64,000 nucleotides of DNA from Paenibacillus sp. FSL K6-3182 (GCF_037976325.1 NZ_CP150265.1:4955501-5019500), one strand, 5' to 3'. Counted from the stretch's first letter, positions 23,716 to 32,776 are shown. Numbers and translations are program-made. Notes: generated by a model not told the origin, from the letters alone.

Positions 23716-23922
23716 ATGCCAATCGTAACGATTCAGATGATGGAAGGAAGATCAACCGAGCAAATAAAGTCTCTTATTGCCAGTGTAACAGAGACCATTG
23801 CAGCAGAATTGAACTCTCCAAAGGAGCGAATTCGCGTTTTAGTTACAGAAATCCCCTCCACCCATTGGGGAATTGCCGGTGTTCCAGCAGCAGAAATTAT
23901 CGCTCCACCTAAACATACGTAG
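23716..23922 (+). CDS. 4-Oxalocrotonate tautomerase family enzyme
   Basis: 68 aa. The mature protein would start with Pro1 (MPIVTIQMMEGRSTEQ), the catalytic base of 4-OT, and Arg11/Arg39-type arginines are seen in EGRSTEQ and KERIRVL. The family isomerises 4-oxalocrotonate between its dienol and keto forms, which is needed between 2-aminomuconate deaminase and 4-oxalocrotonate decarboxylase. GGGAGAA precedes the ATG at 23716; the longer frame begins inside ald. It completes the pathway although it is encoded in the ald unit rather than in the 3-HAA operon. Confidence 0.9.
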   Translation: MPIVTIQMMEGRSTEQIKSLIASVTETIAAELNSPKERIRVLVTEIPSTHWGIAGVPAAEIIAPPKHT

Positions 23923-23944
23923 TGACTTCCACCTGCATAAATTC

Positions 23945-24000
23945 AGCCACTTTATTGGACGGTGAGATCGGTACCGCCAATGATGGTGGCTATTTGTTTT
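23945..24000 (+). terminator. Terminator of the ald/tautomerase unit
   Basis: AGCCAC...GTGGCT outer stem with an inner ATTGGACGGT / ACCGCCAAT stem, followed by ATTTGTTTT. Confidence 0.7.
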
Positions 24001-24034
24001 GATAAAGTTGCTTAGAAAAGGGGTTTACCTAACG

Positions 24035-25786
24035 ATGAAACAAATCAGCAATTCTAAACAAATGAAACTATCTTTTTTTGGAAAAAACCTGCTTCTCTCC
24101 GGTTTGAACATCGTCTTGATTGCGCTTATCCTCATTGCAGCCAGCTATTTTATCCAAGAACGAGTTTTAGTCAAAACCTTAAATCAACAGGCAGAAGGTT
24201 TTGCAGCGCTTGCTGCAAGTGAATTCCAATTAGCCGAAGTTAAAGAAGCTTTCCAAAATCATGACGTAAACAGTCCGCTCCACAAAAAACTTATTGGGAA
24301 AATAGCTCATTTTCAAGAAACGAACAACAGTGTATCCCAATCCTATCTATACTCTGTTGATATCGCACAAGGAAAAACACCGATCCTGCTAGCCGTCCCG
24401 CAAGACTATATTGACTCCGGCTACACGCCCGGCACCGCTTATGAGCAATCCCCCGTTATGCTGAAGGTCATGAAAAAGCTGCTCGAAAGCAAAAAAGCAG
24501 CAACAACAGACATTTACACGAACAGTTATGGACAATGGATAACCGTCGTTCATCCCATCATGGATGAGCAGAACAAGGTCATTGCAGCATTTGCGATTGA
24601 TCTTCATGCGGATATCGTCTCCGAAGGAAAAAAAGAGCTGCTCCTATGGACGGTATCCGTTCTGATAGCAGCGCTTCTCGTCATTTTGTTTATCCAAATT
24701 GTTGTGCTGCGCAAATTGCTTTCACCTATTAAAGAGTTGAACGGTGCTTTTCGTAAAGTTAGCGAGGGTCAGCTTGATGTGAGCCTGCCTACAAATCGTC
24801 TGGATGAATTAGGCTTATTGAATGCCCGTTTCAATGAGATGATATTAAGCTTACGAGACATGATTAGTGGTGTGCAGCAAAATGCCCATCAAGCAACGAT
24901 TCAAGCGAATGAACTAGCAATGAATGCCGAGCAAAATTCGAAGTCGCTTAGTGAGGTTTCACACCGCATTCGCCAGGTTGCTGATGGCGCAGAAACGCAG
25001 GAACAGGTAGCCTTCGAAAGCTCTCGTGCGATGGAGGAAATGGCAGCGGGCATACAGCGTGTAGCCGAATCCGCAGCTAGTATGGCTGTTGCCTCTGAGG
25101 ATATGTCTGAGGAAGCCTCACAAGGCAATCTCTATATTACGAAAGTTATCCATCAGATGGATGGCATTCATCAATCCGTTCAACAATCGTCCGCTTCCAT
25201 CAACTCGCTAAGCGATCGCTCTAACGAAATTGTGCAAATTGTCGAGGTCATTGCTGGAATTGCGTCACAGACCAACTTATTGGCACTGAATGCCGCCATT
25301 GAAGCGGCAAGAGCCGGCGAACAGGGAAAAGGATTTGCAGTTGTCGCAAGCGAAGTTAGGAAGCTCGCTGATCAATCCCATCAGGCTGCCACTCAAATTG
25401 GCGTATTAATCCTTGAGATTCAACGAGAAATAACGCAGGCGGTACATGCTATGGATGAAGGAACGAAGGAAGTAACACAAGGCATGTTAATCGCGGAGGA
25501 GACGGGAGACAAATTTCAAACCATATATGCGGCCACGCAAAATGTTGCTCAGCTGATTCAAGAGGTTTCAGCCATATCTGAGCAAATGTCAGCGGGCTCT
25601 GAGGAAGTCGCCTCCTCTGTTCAGGAGCTCTCAACTATAGCTGAAAGCTCTTCAAAGGCTGCTGTTGACGTCGCTAATGCATCGGATGCACAGCTCGATT
25701 CTACGAAGGAAATTAGCGCTTCTGCTGTATCACTTAATGAAATGTCCAAGCAGCTTCAAACATTAATTAGCAAATTCAAACTATAA
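24035..25786 (+). CDS. Methyl-accepting chemotaxis protein
   Basis: 583 aa from the ATG at 24035 (AAAAGGGG 9-11 bases upstream). TM1 at about residues 18-40 ([19 protein letters not shown]), an extracytoplasmic sensor domain (about 41-200), TM2 at about 208-232, a HAMP domain ([21 protein letters not shown]...), then the signalling coiled coil with the highly conserved tip [31 protein letters not shown] near residues 410-440. It relays to CheA/CheW. It follows the ald/tautomerase unit in the same direction after a terminator and has no copy of the island operator, so a link to kynurenine compounds is only positional. Confidence 0.93.
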   Translation: MKQISNSKQMKLSFFGKNLLLSGLNIVLIALILIAASYFIQERVLVKTLNQQAEGFAALAASEFQLAEVKEAFQNHDVNSPLHKKLIGKIAHFQETNNSVSQSYLYSVDIAQGKTPILLAVPQDYIDSGYTPGTAYEQSPVMLKVMKKLLESKKAATTDIYTNSYGQWITVVHPIMDEQNKVIAAFAIDLHADIVSEGKKELLLWTVSVLIAALLVILFIQIVVLRKLLSPIKELNGAFRKVSEGQLDVSLPTNRLDELGLLNARFNEMILSLRDMISGVQQNAHQATIQANELAMNAEQNSKSLSEVSHRIRQVADGAETQEQVAFESSRAMEEMAAGIQRVAESAASMAVASEDMSEEASQGNLYITKVIHQMDGIHQSVQQSSASINSLSDRSNEIVQIVEVIAGIASQTNLLALNAAIEAARAGEQGKGFAVVASEVRKLADQSHQAATQIGVLILEIQREITQAVHAMDEGTKEVTQGMLIAEETGDKFQTIYAATQNVAQLIQEVSAISEQMSAGSEEVASSVQELSTIAESSSKAAVDVANASDAQLDSTKEISASAVSLNEMSKQLQTLISKFKL

Positions 25787-25787
25787 A

Positions 25788-25836
25788 ATAAAAAAATGCG
25801 TCGGCAGATATAAACCCTACACTCTGCCGGCGCATT
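25788..25836. terminator. Bidirectional terminator
   Basis: AATGCGTCGGCAGA (25795-25808) pairs with TCTGCCGGCGCATT (25823-25836). Read leftward it is followed by TTTTTTTATTTT, so it best terminates the bactofilin operon, and it also closes the MCP gene. Confidence 0.8.
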
Positions 25837-25891
25837 CATTTCCTCCCACCTAAATAGGGAAAGCTTATTTTGTTCAGGGCGTATAAAAAAA

Positions 25892-26563
25892 TCATAGTTT
25901 TACCTTGTTTTTCACAACTGCACTCTTATGAATTTTCAGTTCATCGCGGTATTCCACCGTCTCAATTTCGCAGTCTATACCTATAGTTACATTCTCTCCT
26001 CTAACGATACTTGCCTTCGTATAATGAAGCTCGATGTTATCGCCCTCGATCAACCCCGCATTGAAAATAACCCCGTCCATCGATTTCATCAGCCTCAGCA
26101 ATGTTCCCACTTTGCTTCTTTTAATTTTGATTTTGCTGCCTCCGACCTCTTTAGCAAAGCTAGGTCCGAACATACTAATAGCCAGCTGATCTGAGCTTAA
26201 TAATCCATCGATATTTACTGCGCCAGTTATGTGCAGCTCTTCCGCTTCACAATCACCTGCTGCATCCAATTGACCCGTTAACTTAATTTTGTCTACTCTG
26301 ACTCTTCCTTTTGACTTCATCTCACCTCGTCCTTGCAAGCTAACCCCGTTTAAGCTGCCGTCAACGGCACATACGCCCGTTATCTTCATATCTTTCGCAA
26401 TTAAATTTCCAGCGATCTTGACTTCTCCCGTCAGCCTGAGCTTCTCACAATCCACATCACCGTTAAATTTACATTCGCCTGTTATATTCACATTTTGATA
26501 AAACCCGCCCGCTGACGTTGTTTCACCTAATACTTTCAATGGATTCCGTATAGGCTCAGTCAC
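25892..26563 (-). CDS. Bactofilin-like polymer-forming protein (YhbF/BacF-like)
   Basis: 223 aa. Short hydrophobic-glycine repeats such as VNITGECKFNGDVDCEKLRLTGEVKIAGNLIAKDMKITGVCAVDGSL are the right-handed beta-helix turns of bactofilins; the C-terminal part (KIKIKRSKVGTLLRLMKS...IEGDNIELHYTKASIVRGENVTIG) is like that of the paralogue upstream. The start is GTG at 26563, with AAGGAGAAGG ahead, overlapping the end of the upstream gene by 8 bp. In B. subtilis BacE/BacF (YhbE/YhbF) are needed for flagellar assembly, and the gene order yhbD-yhbE-yhbF is the same here. Confidence 0.85.
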   Translation of the reverse strand: MTEPIRNPLKVLGETTSAGGFYQNVNITGECKFNGDVDCEKLRLTGEVKIAGNLIAKDMKITGVCAVDGSLNGVSLQGRGEMKSKGRVRVDKIKLTGQLDAAGDCEAEELHITGAVNIDGLLSSDQLAISMFGPSFAKEVGGSKIKIKRSKVGTLLRLMKSMDGVIFNAGLIEGDNIELHYTKASIVRGENVTIGIDCEIETVEYRDELKIHKSAVVKNKVKL

Positions 26564-27242
26564 TAACCTTCTCCTCCTTCATAATTGCAGCGCCGGGATG
26601 TACGGACAGCTTCGAGCGATATTCTACTCGTCCTATCGAGCAGCCCTGACCAATGATGACAACATTACCCCTAACGATATCTGCAGTTGTAAATTCAATA
26701 TCAATATTGTCGCCTTCAATGACCCCAACACGCAGCTCAGGCTTTAGCTTCGGAATAATTCCACTGAATAATTTATTCCACATCCCCACGTCTGCCTGCC
26801 TGATGATCAGGTTTTCCACGCCAATCTCATTCGCTTTTCCTTGGCCTTGCAGTTGAAATTCCAGCTGGCCCGCACTGAGCAAGCCGCCAACCGTGAAGCC
26901 GCCCTTGCCTGTAAAATGCTCTAGCTCACAATCACCTTTTATGCTCATCATGCCATTTAATTCACAGCTTTCGCCGCTAACTCCGCCCGCGATAGTAAGC
27001 AAACCATCCGCCTTCATATTTCCAAATTTCATATTGCCTTTTACATCCATCGTACCATTAACTTCAAGCTCATCTGCCGTAAGATGCGCCTTCATTCGTA
27101 TATGTCCATTTCCCTTAAATCTACGCGCAACAATAGGTCCGCTTACTTTGCCAACACCATCTATAGATACGTTATCGTAGCTTCCACCTGCGGCACCGCT
27201 AACTCCGCTAATCTTTAAATCTGACAGCTGATATTCCATCAT
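26556..27242 (-). CDS. Bactofilin-like polymer-forming protein (YhbE/BacE-like)
   Basis: About 228 aa, paralogue of the next gene. Beta-helix repeats run through the first two thirds (VSIDGVGKVSGPIVARRFKGNGHIRMKAHLTADELEVNGTMDVKGNMKFGNMKADGLLTIAGGVSG). The C-terminal half contains LIRQADVGMWNKLF and VIEGDNIDIEFTTADIVRGNVVIIG, parallel to the paralogue. I chose the ATG at 27242, preceded by GGAGGGAAGAGCG; the slightly longer frame begins at the yhbD stop codon. Predicted cytoplasmic or membrane-associated filament former. Confidence 0.85.
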   Translation of the reverse strand: MMEYQLSDLKISGVSGAAGGSYDNVSIDGVGKVSGPIVARRFKGNGHIRMKAHLTADELEVNGTMDVKGNMKFGNMKADGLLTIAGGVSGESCELNGMMSIKGDCELEHFTGKGGFTVGGLLSAGQLEFQLQGQGKANEIGVENLIIRQADVGMWNKLFSGIIPKLKPELRVGVIEGDNIDIEFTTADIVRGNVVIIGQGCSIGRVEYRSKLSVHPGAAIMKEEKVSD

Positions 27243-27256
27243 CGCTCTTCCCTCCA

Positions 27257-27886
27257 TTAAGAAAGCTTCCCTTTTAATTGTTCAATCAAATCACCTAAGC
27301 TTAGCTTGGCAACAAGTCGGACACCTTCGTCAAATACTAATTCAGTTGGCGAGTGCGCCATGATAAAGGAAGTCATCCCCATTTTTCGAATAAAAAATAG
27401 ATCCCAACTCTTCCCCTCGAACTTCCTGACCTTCTCGTTCAAGGTTTGAAACAACAGTTCTGCTTCCTCTAAGCTCAGCTCTCCGAGGCCAAGCAGGTAA
27501 TCAACTGCAAATAAATGCACAAGCTCGTCAAACGAATATTGTCCACCAATTCCAGATAACGCTCCGAACCTGCTTAGGGTCATAGACGAAACAATGTTAC
27601 GTTCTTCGACTTCTGCAGCAGTCAGTGTCATATCGTTAATAGCGGACGTATCAGATAACTTACCCGCTAGGTCATCTAACGAAAGATCATCCTTCATATT
27701 AATAATGTTATGGATGCGCGCTAATATCGTCTGTTTTGGGAAAAAGGTTTCTTGTCCTGTAAACGTTGATTTTCGAATAAACCATTCCTCAGGAATAAGC
27801 TTCTTTCGTTTCCAACGATATAGTTGCCCATACGAAATGCCGGTTAAATCCAGCAGTTCCTTTTTCGAAATTAAATCCTTATCCAC
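27257..27886 (-). CDS. yhbD: YhbD family protein (DUF4004) with MerR-like HTH
   Basis: 209 aa from the GTG at 27886 (AGAGGTGA 6 bases upstream); the longer frame has no RBS. The N-terminus (DKDLISKKELLDLTGISYGQLYRWKRKKLIPEEWF) is a MerR-like helix-turn-helix, and the rest is helical (DUF4004). It leads the operon with two bactofilins, as in B. subtilis yhbD-yhbE-yhbF. A palindrome lies in its own promoter, so it may regulate the operon. Its biochemical role in B. subtilis is not established as far as I know. Confidence 0.85.
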   Translation of the reverse strand: MDKDLISKKELLDLTGISYGQLYRWKRKKLIPEEWFIRKSTFTGQETFFPKQTILARIHNIINMKDDLSLDDLAGKLSDTSAINDMTLTAAEVEERNIVSSMTLSRFGALSGIGGQYSFDELVHLFAVDYLLGLGELSLEEAELLFQTLNEKVRKFEGKSWDLFFIRKMGMTSFIMAHSPTELVFDEGVRLVAKLSLGDLIEQLKGKLS

Positions 27887-27906
27887 TATAATCACCTCTC
27901 GAAATG

Positions 27907-27935
27907 ATCGTAACATAACACTGTTACGTTGTAAA
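27907..27935 (-). promoter_or_regulatory. yhbD operon promoter with palindrome CGTAACA-N6-TGTTACG
   Basis: Read leftward: TTTACA (27930-27935), 17-bp spacer, TACGAT (27907-27912). The palindrome 27909-27928 fills the spacer, as in promoters bound by MerR-like proteins. Confidence 0.55.
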
Positions 27936-27994
27936 TGAGAATATCGCAATAAAGAAAGGTTATGCTGGCTTGCTATTCTTCATTTATATAAAAG

Positions 27995-28039
27995 AAAAAG
28001 GCAGCTCCCGATTCCATTACGAATCAGAAGCTGCCTTTT
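27995..28039 (-). terminator. Terminator of the hypothetical gene at 28053
   Basis: AAAAGGCAGCT (27995-28006) pairs with AGCTGCCTTTT (28029-28039), with GATTC/GAATC inside. The leftward transcript ends in TTTTTC. Confidence 0.8.
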
Positions 28040-28052
28040 GATGAAAAAACTT

Positions 28053-28685
28053 TTAAGAATTTATGCCATGTTCATTTCGGATGTTATACATGCCTTGAAT
28101 CAGCAGCTCCGCAGGATCCCGGTTCAACTGCAAATGTGTCAACAATAGATGTAACGGAATAGCGCAAACGTTGTTTCCGTCTTTAATCGTTGGAAATCCA
28201 GCTTCAAAGACTGGACCGTGTTCTTCGTTCCAAGCTAGACCCGCATGTACCTGTTCCGGAGCAAACTCTTCCGTCACAGCTGTTATACATTGCGGAACGA
28301 GGATTTTATCGATTACCGCTTTAGCCTCCTCTTCACTTGCAGCTGCTTGTGAGAGAGGTTTCCCACCCTCGATCTCCATAAGATCGACGAAGAAAGAAGC
28401 CATCCACACCGCAGGATCATTCCCCGATTGGAATCTATTGACCAACTCATGCAGGAAAAATCCGCAGGAATATACGCTGTCCGACTCATCCTTCACATGA
28501 AATACAAAAACTGGTCCATAAGCTTCGTGGTTCAACACTTGTCCTTCAACATCGTTAAATTGCATTTTTAAAGCTACGATGCCATTATGGTGAACAGCCT
28601 TAATAAGCTCCGCCCATTTCTCCTCGGTCATCGCCGAATCCTTACTGCTTACTTCCTCATTTGTTGTCTCATTGTTTATTGTCAT
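28053..28685 (-). CDS. Conserved-looking protein of unknown function with internal duplication
   Basis: 210 aa, acidic, with no signal peptide or membrane segment. I do not recognise the family. Two similar halves are visible: residues 50-102 (YGPVFVFHVKDESDSVYSCGFFLHELVNRFQSGNDPAVWMASFF) and 156-203 (HGPVFEAGFPTIKDGNNVCAIPLHLLLTHLQLNRDPAELLIQGMY). Each has GPVF, KD, a Cys, an LH, and NxDPA in the same order. The first 20 residues are low-complexity and acidic/polar. Monocistronic, with its own terminator. A binding or scaffold role is as likely as an enzymatic one. Confidence 0.7.
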   Translation of the reverse strand: MTINNETTNEEVSSKDSAMTEEKWAELIKAVHHNGIVALKMQFNDVEGQVLNHEAYGPVFVFHVKDESDSVYSCGFFLHELVNRFQSGNDPAVWMASFFVDLMEIEGGKPLSQAAASEEEAKAVIDKILVPQCITAVTEEFAPEQVHAGLAWNEEHGPVFEAGFPTIKDGNNVCAIPLHLLLTHLQLNRDPAELLIQGMYNIRNEHGINS

Positions 28686-28824
28686 AGTTCTACTCGTCTC
28701 CTATAACAGCATCATCTTGTAAATCTCGTTTTTTTCACTAGCCTATCCATCAGCAAGCTTTCTGCTCATTAATTATAGATTACCACAATTGCTTACTTTG
28801 TTTATATGCAAGTATTTTCCAGAC

Positions 28825-29328
28825 TCATAATCGACTGCGAAGAAACTCAGCCACATTATGGTTTCCTTGCTTAACTGCAAGAGACAAGGCAGTATCCCCT
28901 TCTTGATCTTCAGTCTTTATATTTGCTCCATGTTCAAGCAATAAGCAAATGATTTCAATATTATCATCATGAAAAGCTGCAGTATGCAAGCAAGTATGAC
29001 CATTGCTGTCTAGAAGATTAGTGTCGGCATGATGCTTCATAAACAAATTAATGAGATCTATATTTCTTTCGCCTGCTATCGCAGCATGCAAGGCTGTATT
29101 AGAGGGAATGAAAGAAATCTTGGAATGAGATACTGCATTAATGTCAGCACCATAGTCAAGCAATACCTGTGCCGCTTCTTTATTGCCGAAATGTGCTGCG
29201 AAACCGAGTGGTGTAAGACCATCCTTATTTTCGGTATTTGCTAGGCTCGGGTCCGATTCTAATAAGCTATTTAGCTGAGTTCCTGACTGAATCGCTTGAA
29301 ATAAATCTTCGATCAACGGACCATTCAT
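28825..29328 (-). CDS. Ankyrin repeat protein
   Basis: 167 aa from the ATG at 29328 (GGAGTGGG 6 bases upstream). About four ankyrin repeats: DGLTPLGFAAHFGNKEAAQVLLDYGADIN, NTALHAAIAGERNIDLINLFMKHHADTN, GHTCLHTAAFHDDNIEIICLLLEHGANIK and GDTALSLAVKQGNHNVAEFLRSRL. No signal peptide, so cytoplasmic. Ankyrin repeats mediate protein-protein contacts; no partner can be named. A second ankyrin protein (secreted) is at 34315. Confidence 0.88.
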   Translation of the reverse strand: MNGPLIEDLFQAIQSGTQLNSLLESDPSLANTENKDGLTPLGFAAHFGNKEAAQVLLDYGADINAVSHSKISFIPSNTALHAAIAGERNIDLINLFMKHHADTNLLDSNGHTCLHTAAFHDDNIEIICLLLEHGANIKTEDQEGDTALSLAVKQGNHNVAEFLRSRL

Positions 29329-29521
29329 TTTTTTCCCACTCCATTTCAACTGGTTTCATTCTACAACATTACCAAACTTTAATAGACGATTTCAATTATA
29401 ATAAAATACGTTTATAAACTATTTTTTACTGCTTCTATTTCGAACAATTGTGATAGATTAAAATAGATAGGTATTTTTGCTTGCATGAGGTAAATGCAGG
29501 GATTAGAGAGGCGTGTGAAGT

Positions 29522-29941
29522 ATGGAATTATATATATCAAATGAATGGAATAACGATGATAAATCGTATGTTAGCAGCAATATGTTTGCTTTTAATTTAA
29601 AGCATTTTCCAGATGACCTTAAAGGTCGCTATCAGGAGGTGAATCTATTTCTAAAGAACGCTGATGGTCAAATTTTCGGTGGACTCCTTAGCGAAATATG
29701 TTGGAACTGGATGCAGATCGAGTACTTATTTGTTGCGGACGAAATTCGTAAATCCGGGTATGGCAAGCAGCTTTTAGACGAAGCCGAAAAAATAGCTAAA
29801 GCGAAAAACTGTAATTTCATAAAGCTGGATACATTAAGCTTTCAGGCGCTCGATTTTTACAAGAAGCAAGGCTTCGAGGTGTTTGGATCGATACCGAATG
29901 CTGGCGGTTATACGCACTATTATCTAAAAAAAGACCTTTAA
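29522..29941 (+). CDS. GNAT family N-acetyltransferase
   Basis: 139 aa. The acetyl-CoA-binding motif A reads IEYLFVADEIRKSGYGKQLLDEAEKIAKAKNC (R/Q-x-x-G-x-G/A variant RKSGYG), followed by FKLDTLSFQALDFYKKQGFEVFG, the motif B region. The preceding strand FGGLLSEICWNWMQIEYLFV is typical. The substrate is not predictable. GAGAGGCGTGTGAAGT provides the RBS. Confidence 0.88.
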   Translation: MELYISNEWNNDDKSYVSSNMFAFNLKHFPDDLKGRYQEVNLFLKNADGQIFGGLLSEICWNWMQIEYLFVADEIRKSGYGKQLLDEAEKIAKAKNCNFIKLDTLSFQALDFYKKQGFEVFGSIPNAGGYTHYYLKKDL

Positions 29942-29985
29942 GCTCAGTTGCTTAGCTGTTCTAATTAATCTTTTAGCGCCAAATA

Positions 29986-30010
29986 AAAAAAACTCCATCG
30001 AAGGATGGAG
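29986..30010 (-). terminator. Terminator of the alpha/beta hydrolase gene at 30113
   Basis: Read leftward, CTCCATC-CTTC-GATGGAG followed by TTTTTTTT. Confidence 0.8.
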
Positions 30011-30112
30011 GGAGCTTTGTCGAAACTGATTATAAGAAAAACAGTTGCACGATGCTCCTCCCTCATCTTTACTTCTTACCAAATAAATGAAGAATCGAAA
30101 CATTCATGTCCT

Positions 30113-31156
30113 CTAGTGAGCAAGCTGCTTCCACGTTTTATTAAGCCACTCCGCAAATAACTCCTTCTCCTCAAATTGCGGATAATGAGCCGATTGTTCA
30201 AACAGAACAAAATCTTTCACAGGAGCATGCAGCACGTCAAAATATTGTTTTGCAGCATTCACCGATGTCATATAATCATATTTCCCCATCACAAAATAAC
30301 TAGGAATATCCAGTGCCTTCACTACATCAATAATATTATTGCTCGCTTCCTCAGCGAGCAGCATCTTTTGCGTTACAGAAATTCCTCTTAAATAGCGAAC
30401 AACATCAAGCAAATTATACTCAGGCTGAAATATAAAACCTTTGTAATAATCCATGTTGTCGTCAATTAACCTTGCTGCCCCGCCATATTTTCGAATGATC
30501 GATCTAGGCGTCGTTTCCTCCCCTTTTTCGATTGGTTCCCGAAGTGACTCTAATCTTTCCACTTCCTTGGTATTGTCAGCCAGCTTCGCCTGTTCTATAA
30601 CGTATTGCAAACTATCCAATTCGCTCGTTACCGTATCAGCCACTTGCCCAATTCCGATATAAGCCGCAAACTTGTCAGGTGCTTTAGCCGCAGCTTTCAT
30701 CCCAATGTATGTGCCAAAAGAATGACCGATCAGCAGCACTTTTTGTTGTCCAAATTTCGCGGTAACATAATCGGTCAACGCAAGCAGATCATCAACAAGC
30801 ACGTCAGTCGTTAGATTAGAATAGTCTTCATTAAAATGATAAGATTTCCCGCTCCCGCGCTGGTCATAATGTACGATTGTATAGTTTTTCTCAAGTAGAT
30901 CTTGATATTTCCTTACATACGGAATTTCAGAACAACCCGGGCCGCCATGCACAAAAATGACAATCGGATTGCGTTTGTCTACTCCTCTAATCATCACTTC
31001 ATGCCCAGTACCATTGATTTCAACTTGCTCTAACGTACTTATGCTGTTGTCACCTTTAATGCGAGGTGTCCACGTTGGGAATATCAATCCGACCAGAACA
31101 ATCAGAACGATGATCATAATAGTGACCTTCCCTATTTTTATTATTTTCCTATTCAA
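30113..31156 (-). CDS. Membrane-anchored alpha/beta hydrolase (S33 / proline iminopeptidase-like)
   Basis: 347 aa. The N-terminal hydrophobic stretch (residues 9-28) is an uncleaved anchor or signal. The oxyanion-hole motif VHGGPGCSEIPY, the DQRGSGKS motif and the nucleophile in LIGHSFGTYIG (Ser) match family S33 peptidases; Asp in GKYDYMTSV and His in EQSAHYP complete the triad. Family members include prolyl aminopeptidases and esterases; the substrate is unknown. Monocistronic, with a strong terminator. Confidence 0.88.
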   Translation of the reverse strand: MNRKIIKIGKVTIMIIVLIVLVGLIFPTWTPRIKGDNSISTLEQVEINGTGHEVMIRGVDKRNPIVIFVHGGPGCSEIPYVRKYQDLLEKNYTIVHYDQRGSGKSYHFNEDYSNLTTDVLVDDLLALTDYVTAKFGQQKVLLIGHSFGTYIGMKAAAKAPDKFAAYIGIGQVADTVTSELDSLQYVIEQAKLADNTKEVERLESLREPIEKGEETTPRSIIRKYGGAARLIDDNMDYYKGFIFQPEYNLLDVVRYLRGISVTQKMLLAEEASNNIIDVVKALDIPSYFVMGKYDYMTSVNAAKQYFDVLHAPVKDFVLFEQSAHYPQFEEKELFAEWLNKTWKQLAH

Positions 31157-31261
31157 GAGCTGGCTCCTTCAAAACGTTATTATCCTTTCATTATAAATGA
31201 TTTCATTTTGACTTCATAATTAACGATTTCCTTGCTAAACTTTGCTGCTGTAGGAAGAAAT

Positions 31262-31286
31262 GAAAAAAACGACATCGCTGTCGTTT
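31262..31286 (-). terminator. Terminator of the MFS gene
   Basis: Read leftward, AAACGACA-GCGA-TGTCGTTT followed by a T run. Confidence 0.75.
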
Positions 31287-31336
31287 CTCATGGCTATGAT
31301 GATATAGAGGTATCGAATTAAAAAAACTGATCACTA

Positions 31337-32503
31337 TTATGATGCAGCTTCATCTGATGCAGAGAGCCTTTTTCCATAAACCCGATATAGAATGAGACCA
31401 AACAGCATGCCTACAAAAGATATGGCGGAAATAGACAAGTACAATGTTTTGCCTCCAAAGCTACCATACACGGCTCCGCCTACATAGGAGGCTAAAATGC
31501 CTGAAACACCAAAAAACAGCAGCGCAAGCACCGTTTGACCTGTGGCGCGCCATTCGGTTGGTACTATTCGATAAAGATACTGAATAGCTGCTGAATAGAA
31601 CACAGGGAAAGTCAACAGCTGTAAAATTTGCAAATACGCGAGTATGTGCGGATCGGTAATCCAAGCTGAGAGGAAAAACCGAAGGAAATAGAACACGGCT
31701 GAAAACGAAATAATAAGCAGCTCTTTACCTTTGCGCATCCACCAAAAGCTCAGAGCGAACACTACAATTTCACTGCCTGCTGCCAAGAAGAACGCTTGAC
31801 CAACCAATTCGGTACTCCCGCCAAGCTCACGAATGTATACGCCAAGAAAGGTATCGTTCATCCGTGCAGGGACGGAACAGATAAACACCAAGAGCAGAAA
31901 CATTAGTGTCTCTTTATTGCTAATAAAATGCTTGAGGCTCTTTAAGGTAACCGGCTTGCCTGTCACAGGCGCATCCGGCATGATCCAACCTATAATAAAA
32001 CTGATTAACCCGATTCCTCCAAAAAGCAGCGCCAAGCTATGTTCACCGAAATAAGAGATAACATAACCTGTAAGCAGCGCTGCTAAGGCATAACCCAATG
32101 CGCCATAAGTACGAATAGAGCCGTAGCTGGTTCCTGAAGATTCGGCAATTGTAAAATTCAAGCTTTCCGTTAATGGATCGATGGACATGAGAAAGAAGTA
32201 CAACAGCATAGCGTACAGAATGAGCTGCGGATAACTGCTGGAATCATAAAGCAAATAACCAATTATGGTTGAGAAAAATAACAGTACCAACAATACTTTA
32301 CGAATGGATTTGGTTCTATCGCTTATCATCCCCCATAAAGGTTGAGCGATTAGGGTAACAAATCCGCCTGTTCCAATAATGAAGCCAATTTGCGAAGGAC
32401 TTAGTCCTTGTACATCTAAATAAACCGGAAGGAATGAAATAAACATAGCCAATAGTGCAAAATACAAAAAATTAAAGCCTCGTAATAAGTTTGATGCCTT
32501 CAT
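31337..32503 (-). CDS. MFS transporter
   Basis: 388 aa with about twelve hydrophobic helices. The MFS motif A analogue between helices 2 and 3 reads GMISDRTKSIRKV. MFS_1_like pattern (GLSPSQIGFIIGTGGFVTLIAQPLWG), related to sugar and nucleoside permeases and to PPP/YfkF-type efflux proteins. Direction and substrate of transport cannot be told from the sequence. Monocistronic. Confidence 0.88.
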   Translation of the reverse strand: MKASNLLRGFNFLYFALLAMFISFLPVYLDVQGLSPSQIGFIIGTGGFVTLIAQPLWGMISDRTKSIRKVLLVLLFFSTIIGYLLYDSSSYPQLILYAMLLYFFLMSIDPLTESLNFTIAESSGTSYGSIRTYGALGYALAALLTGYVISYFGEHSLALLFGGIGLISFIIGWIMPDAPVTGKPVTLKSLKHFISNKETLMFLLLVFICSVPARMNDTFLGVYIRELGGSTELVGQAFFLAAGSEIVVFALSFWWMRKGKELLIISFSAVFYFLRFFLSAWITDPHILAYLQILQLLTFPVFYSAAIQYLYRIVPTEWRATGQTVLALLFFGVSGILASYVGGAVYGSFGGKTLYLSISAISFVGMLFGLILYRVYGKRLSASDEAAS

Positions 32504-32776
32504 AAAAGTTTAGTTCCTCCACTTATTTCTTAAATATAGCTATCTCAATCTTTTATTCTACCATGAAATGAACTTTTATATGTGGATCAAAATTAAAAAG
32601 CGTTTATGCTGCTGAATTTGTTTTCATTGAGGCTTATCACATTTCGCGAACATAATTTCGAAAATGTTTATGTGGATTTTATATTTTATTAATAACTGGT
32701 TTCTTGGGCGTTTAACTCTATCCTCTATTATAGAAACAGGCAATAACAACCGAAACGATCTGAGGAGGATTTACAA

